From Corynebacterium atrinae (lineage in GTDB: Bacteria > Actinomycetota > Actinomycetes > Mycobacteriales > Mycobacteriaceae): a stretch of DNA of 64,000 bases. The stretch is taken from positions 930,001-994,000 of the forward strand of contig NZ_CP046977.1 in the NCBI RefSeq assembly GCF_030408455.1, written 5' to 3'. Made by a program: the position numbers and the translations under genes. Below the pieces are notes generated by a model that saw only the letters and a program-made list of their open reading frames with translations, had not been told where the DNA came from and did no database searches. Positions within the stretch are counted from its first letter, which is position 1, and the number at the start of each line of letters is the position of its first letter. This document shows, one piece after another, positions 62,736-64,000 of this stretch.

Positions 62736-63140
62736 ATGCGCCTGTTGCCGGTCATCTATGTCGGGAATACTGACGCAAGCATTCGGTTCTACTCGGCTCT
62801 TGGCCTGGACCAGGGTTTTCACGCCGAGGCGGGCGACTGGGTGGAGCTCCAGGCCAGTGGGGGCACGTTGGCTCTCCACTCGGTGTCGAGCGCAGACACC
62901 GGACACAAATCGAGGTCGATTGATCTGTGCTTCGAGGCGGATCAGCCGCTTGAGGACACGATGCGGCGGTTGAACGATGCCGAGTTTTCGGGTGGAGAGA
63001 TTGTGGACGAAGATTTCGGCCGCTCTCTTCGTATTGACGACCCGGATGGGCGGTCGATTCAGATCAACGAGTCTCCAGATATTCGCTCCGGAGAATTCCC
63101 ATCTGAATCTGGGCCCAGTACTGCCCGGCGTGAAAAGTAG
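62736..63140 (+). CDS. Glyoxalase/bleomycin-resistance (VOC) superfamily protein
   Basis: 134-residue VOC protein, one beta-alpha-beta-beta-beta repeat pair: LLPVIYVGNTDASIRFYSALGL at residues 3-24, DWVELQASGGTLALHSV near 36, and closing DDPDGRSIQINE near 102. The ATG at 62736 has AGGAG (62724-62728) upstream. The last 25 residues extend past the domain and overlap 77 bp with the convergent GNAT gene. Metal ligands and substrate are unclear. Confidence 0.82.
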   Translation: MRLLPVIYVGNTDASIRFYSALGLDQGFHAEAGDWVELQASGGTLALHSVSSADTGHKSRSIDLCFEADQPLEDTMRRLNDAEFSGGEIVDEDFGRSLRIDDPDGRSIQINESPDIRSGEFPSESGPSTARREK

Positions 63141-63633
63141 CCGCGCGACGTGACCCTTCGACGACAAACCCCACGCGTTCGTACGTTCGCAGCGCCCGGG
63201 AGTTGTACTCCCAGACACTGAGCTCGATCTTGTTGATGCCTAGCTCTTCGAAAGCGAATCGGAGCACCACCCGCATGGCATCCGTGCCGAGGCCCCGACC
63301 GACGTGCTCGCCACCGATGATGATAGCGAGAGTTCCGGCACGGACAATCGGATCAATTCCCCAGACAGTGACGTGACCTACTAGTTCCTTGCTCGCGGTC
63401 TCCTCGATGGAAAAGCCGAAGCTGCTCGCATCCTTGTTGCCACTCCACGTTCGAAACATGTCAATCGTAGAAGAGTGCGGCGTCGGTGTGATCTTGGCGT
63501 TTTGAAAGACCATCCACGTCGGGTCATTCCACCAGGTAGCCAGCAGGGGGAGGTCATCCTCCTCGAGAGCTCGCAGGCGAACCTTGTCGCCCTGCAAAAT
63601 TGACGCTGCATAGTCCCTAAAATCAATGTTCAC
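63064..63633 (-). CDS. GNAT N-acetyltransferase
   Basis: 189-residue GNAT acetyltransferase (RimJ/RimL-like). VRLRALEEDDLPLLATWWND at residues 18-37, acetyl-CoA-binding GGEHVGRGLGTDAMRVVLRF (about 106-125), and ELSVWEYNSRALRTYERVGFVVEGSRR near 137. ATG at 63633. Substrate unknown. Confidence 0.85.
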   Translation of the reverse strand: MNIDFRDYAASILQGDKVRLRALEEDDLPLLATWWNDPTWMVFQNAKITPTPHSSTIDMFRTWSGNKDASSFGFSIEETASKELVGHVTVWGIDPIVRAGTLAIIIGGEHVGRGLGTDAMRVVLRFAFEELGINKIELSVWEYNSRALRTYERVGFVVEGSRRAATFHAGQYWAQIQMGILRSEYLETR

Positions 63634-63736
63634 TTTTTACTCCAATCGGAAGTACGTGGGGTGAACTTGCAGTGGAATCCAGAGCCCGTGGTGTTGCTGG
63701 AGAAAAGCCACACCTGGTTGCCCGCTGGGGTGACCT

Positions 63737-64000
63737 CTAGAGGTACATGAGGACGAGCATGATGACCCAAAGGAGGGCGAAGATGCCGCTAAACATGGAC
63801 AGCTGAGACTTGGTCTTGTCCCACTTGGCGTCGTCGAGCTGATCTGCCTCGGGATCGAAGTCCCCAGCGTCGAGCAGGCCGAGAGAGCCCATCATCTTCC
63901 GTTGGCGAGGCTGGATGAGGAAGAGGAGGATTGCCCACGCGATAACGGCCAGGGTGATCGCGATGTGGTACTTGCCCTCCCGCCAATAGGAGCCATCGGT
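63737..64000 (-). CDS. Membrane protein, truncated by window end
   Basis: Continuous minus-strand frame of 87 codons ending at TAG 63737-63739; the start lies beyond the window. Visible part: a hydrophobic helix (HIAITLAVIAWAILLFLI), a soluble linker with DPEADQLDDAKWDKTK, and a C-terminal helix (MFSGIFALLWVIMLVLMYL). Probably a multi-helix M48-peptidase-like or unknown membrane protein; I cannot name it. Confidence 0.7.
   Translation of the reverse strand, partial: TDGSYWREGKYHIAITLAVIAWAILLFLIQPRQRKMMGSLGLLDAGDFDPEADQLDDAKWDKTKSQLSMFSGIFALLWVIMLVLMYL

Noticed and set aside
1..64000. CRISPR arrays, tRNA and rRNA genes
   Set aside because: No regularly spaced repeats and no cloverleaf or rRNA-like segments were seen by eye; a covariance-model scan was not possible.

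Overview
This window is a high-GC actinobacterial chromosome segment, almost certainly from the genus Corynebacterium. The evidence is the conserved gene order mshB–fdxC–dapC, dapD/dapE, LOG protein–folP2–gpgS–DivIVA–DUF3117, divergent glgA/glgC, sigE–cseE–tatB–mrp, and a fused E2–E1 OdhA. Frequent GTG starts and many leaderless promoters (TANNNT ending 7-8 nt before the start codon) fit the same assignment. No rRNA, tRNA, CRISPR array or intact insertion sequence was seen.

Layout. 1-9.6 kb: an MFS transporter, a peptide-type binding lipoprotein, the mycothiol gene mshB, a seven-iron ferredoxin, dapC, a pseudouridine synthase, a GtrA protein, an XRE regulator/membrane protein pair and an HNH/DUF222 protein. 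9.6-14.2 kb: lysine/DAP genes (two dapD paralogues flanking an amino-acid permease, then dapE). 14.2-22 kb: folate-like, methylglucose-lipopolysaccharide and glycogen genes (LOG, folP2, gpgS, DivIVA-like, DUF3117, rRNA methyltransferase, degenerate GH32, glgA, glgC). 22-28.6 kb: O-methyltransferase, SigE and its ZAS-type anti-sigma factor, TatB, Mrp, DUF1003, an MgtE-N/CBS protein, a YflT stress protein and a lipoprotein. 28.7-37 kb: odhA, a 1237-aa fused ABC exporter and an upstream EcsC-like gene. 37-44.5 kb: shikimate dehydrogenase-like protein, type-B carboxylesterase, acidic protein, serine hydrolase, MFS and DUF1624-type membrane proteins.

44.5-47.9 kb is an accessory island of lower GC: a C5-cytosine methyltransferase, a NaeI-family restriction endonuclease and a ParA-type ATPase, all on the minus strand. 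The two transcription units carry what looks like a shared operator. 48-51.4 kb holds a NUDIX hydrolase and a sugar-type ABC importer with a single-domain ATPase. 51.3-59 kb is a complete histidine-utilisation cluster: hutG divergent from hutR, then hutU, a YjiH-like membrane protein, hutI and hutH. It ends in glutamate, and a candidate HutR box sits before hutU. 59-64 kb holds a DEAD-box helicase, about 1.4 kb of mostly non-coding DNA with a pair of 74-bp palindromic repeats, a glyoxalase-like protein, a GNAT acetyltransferase and a truncated membrane protein.

The most unusual signal is genome-scale. The 13-mer GVCGTCGATAAGC (12 fixed positions) occurs 13 times in 64 kb, in genes and between them and on both strands, and is absent from the restriction island. 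Coding constraint alone does not explain it easily. It looks like a chromosome-signal word (Chi-like, FtsK-orienting or uptake-like), and I do not recognise it.
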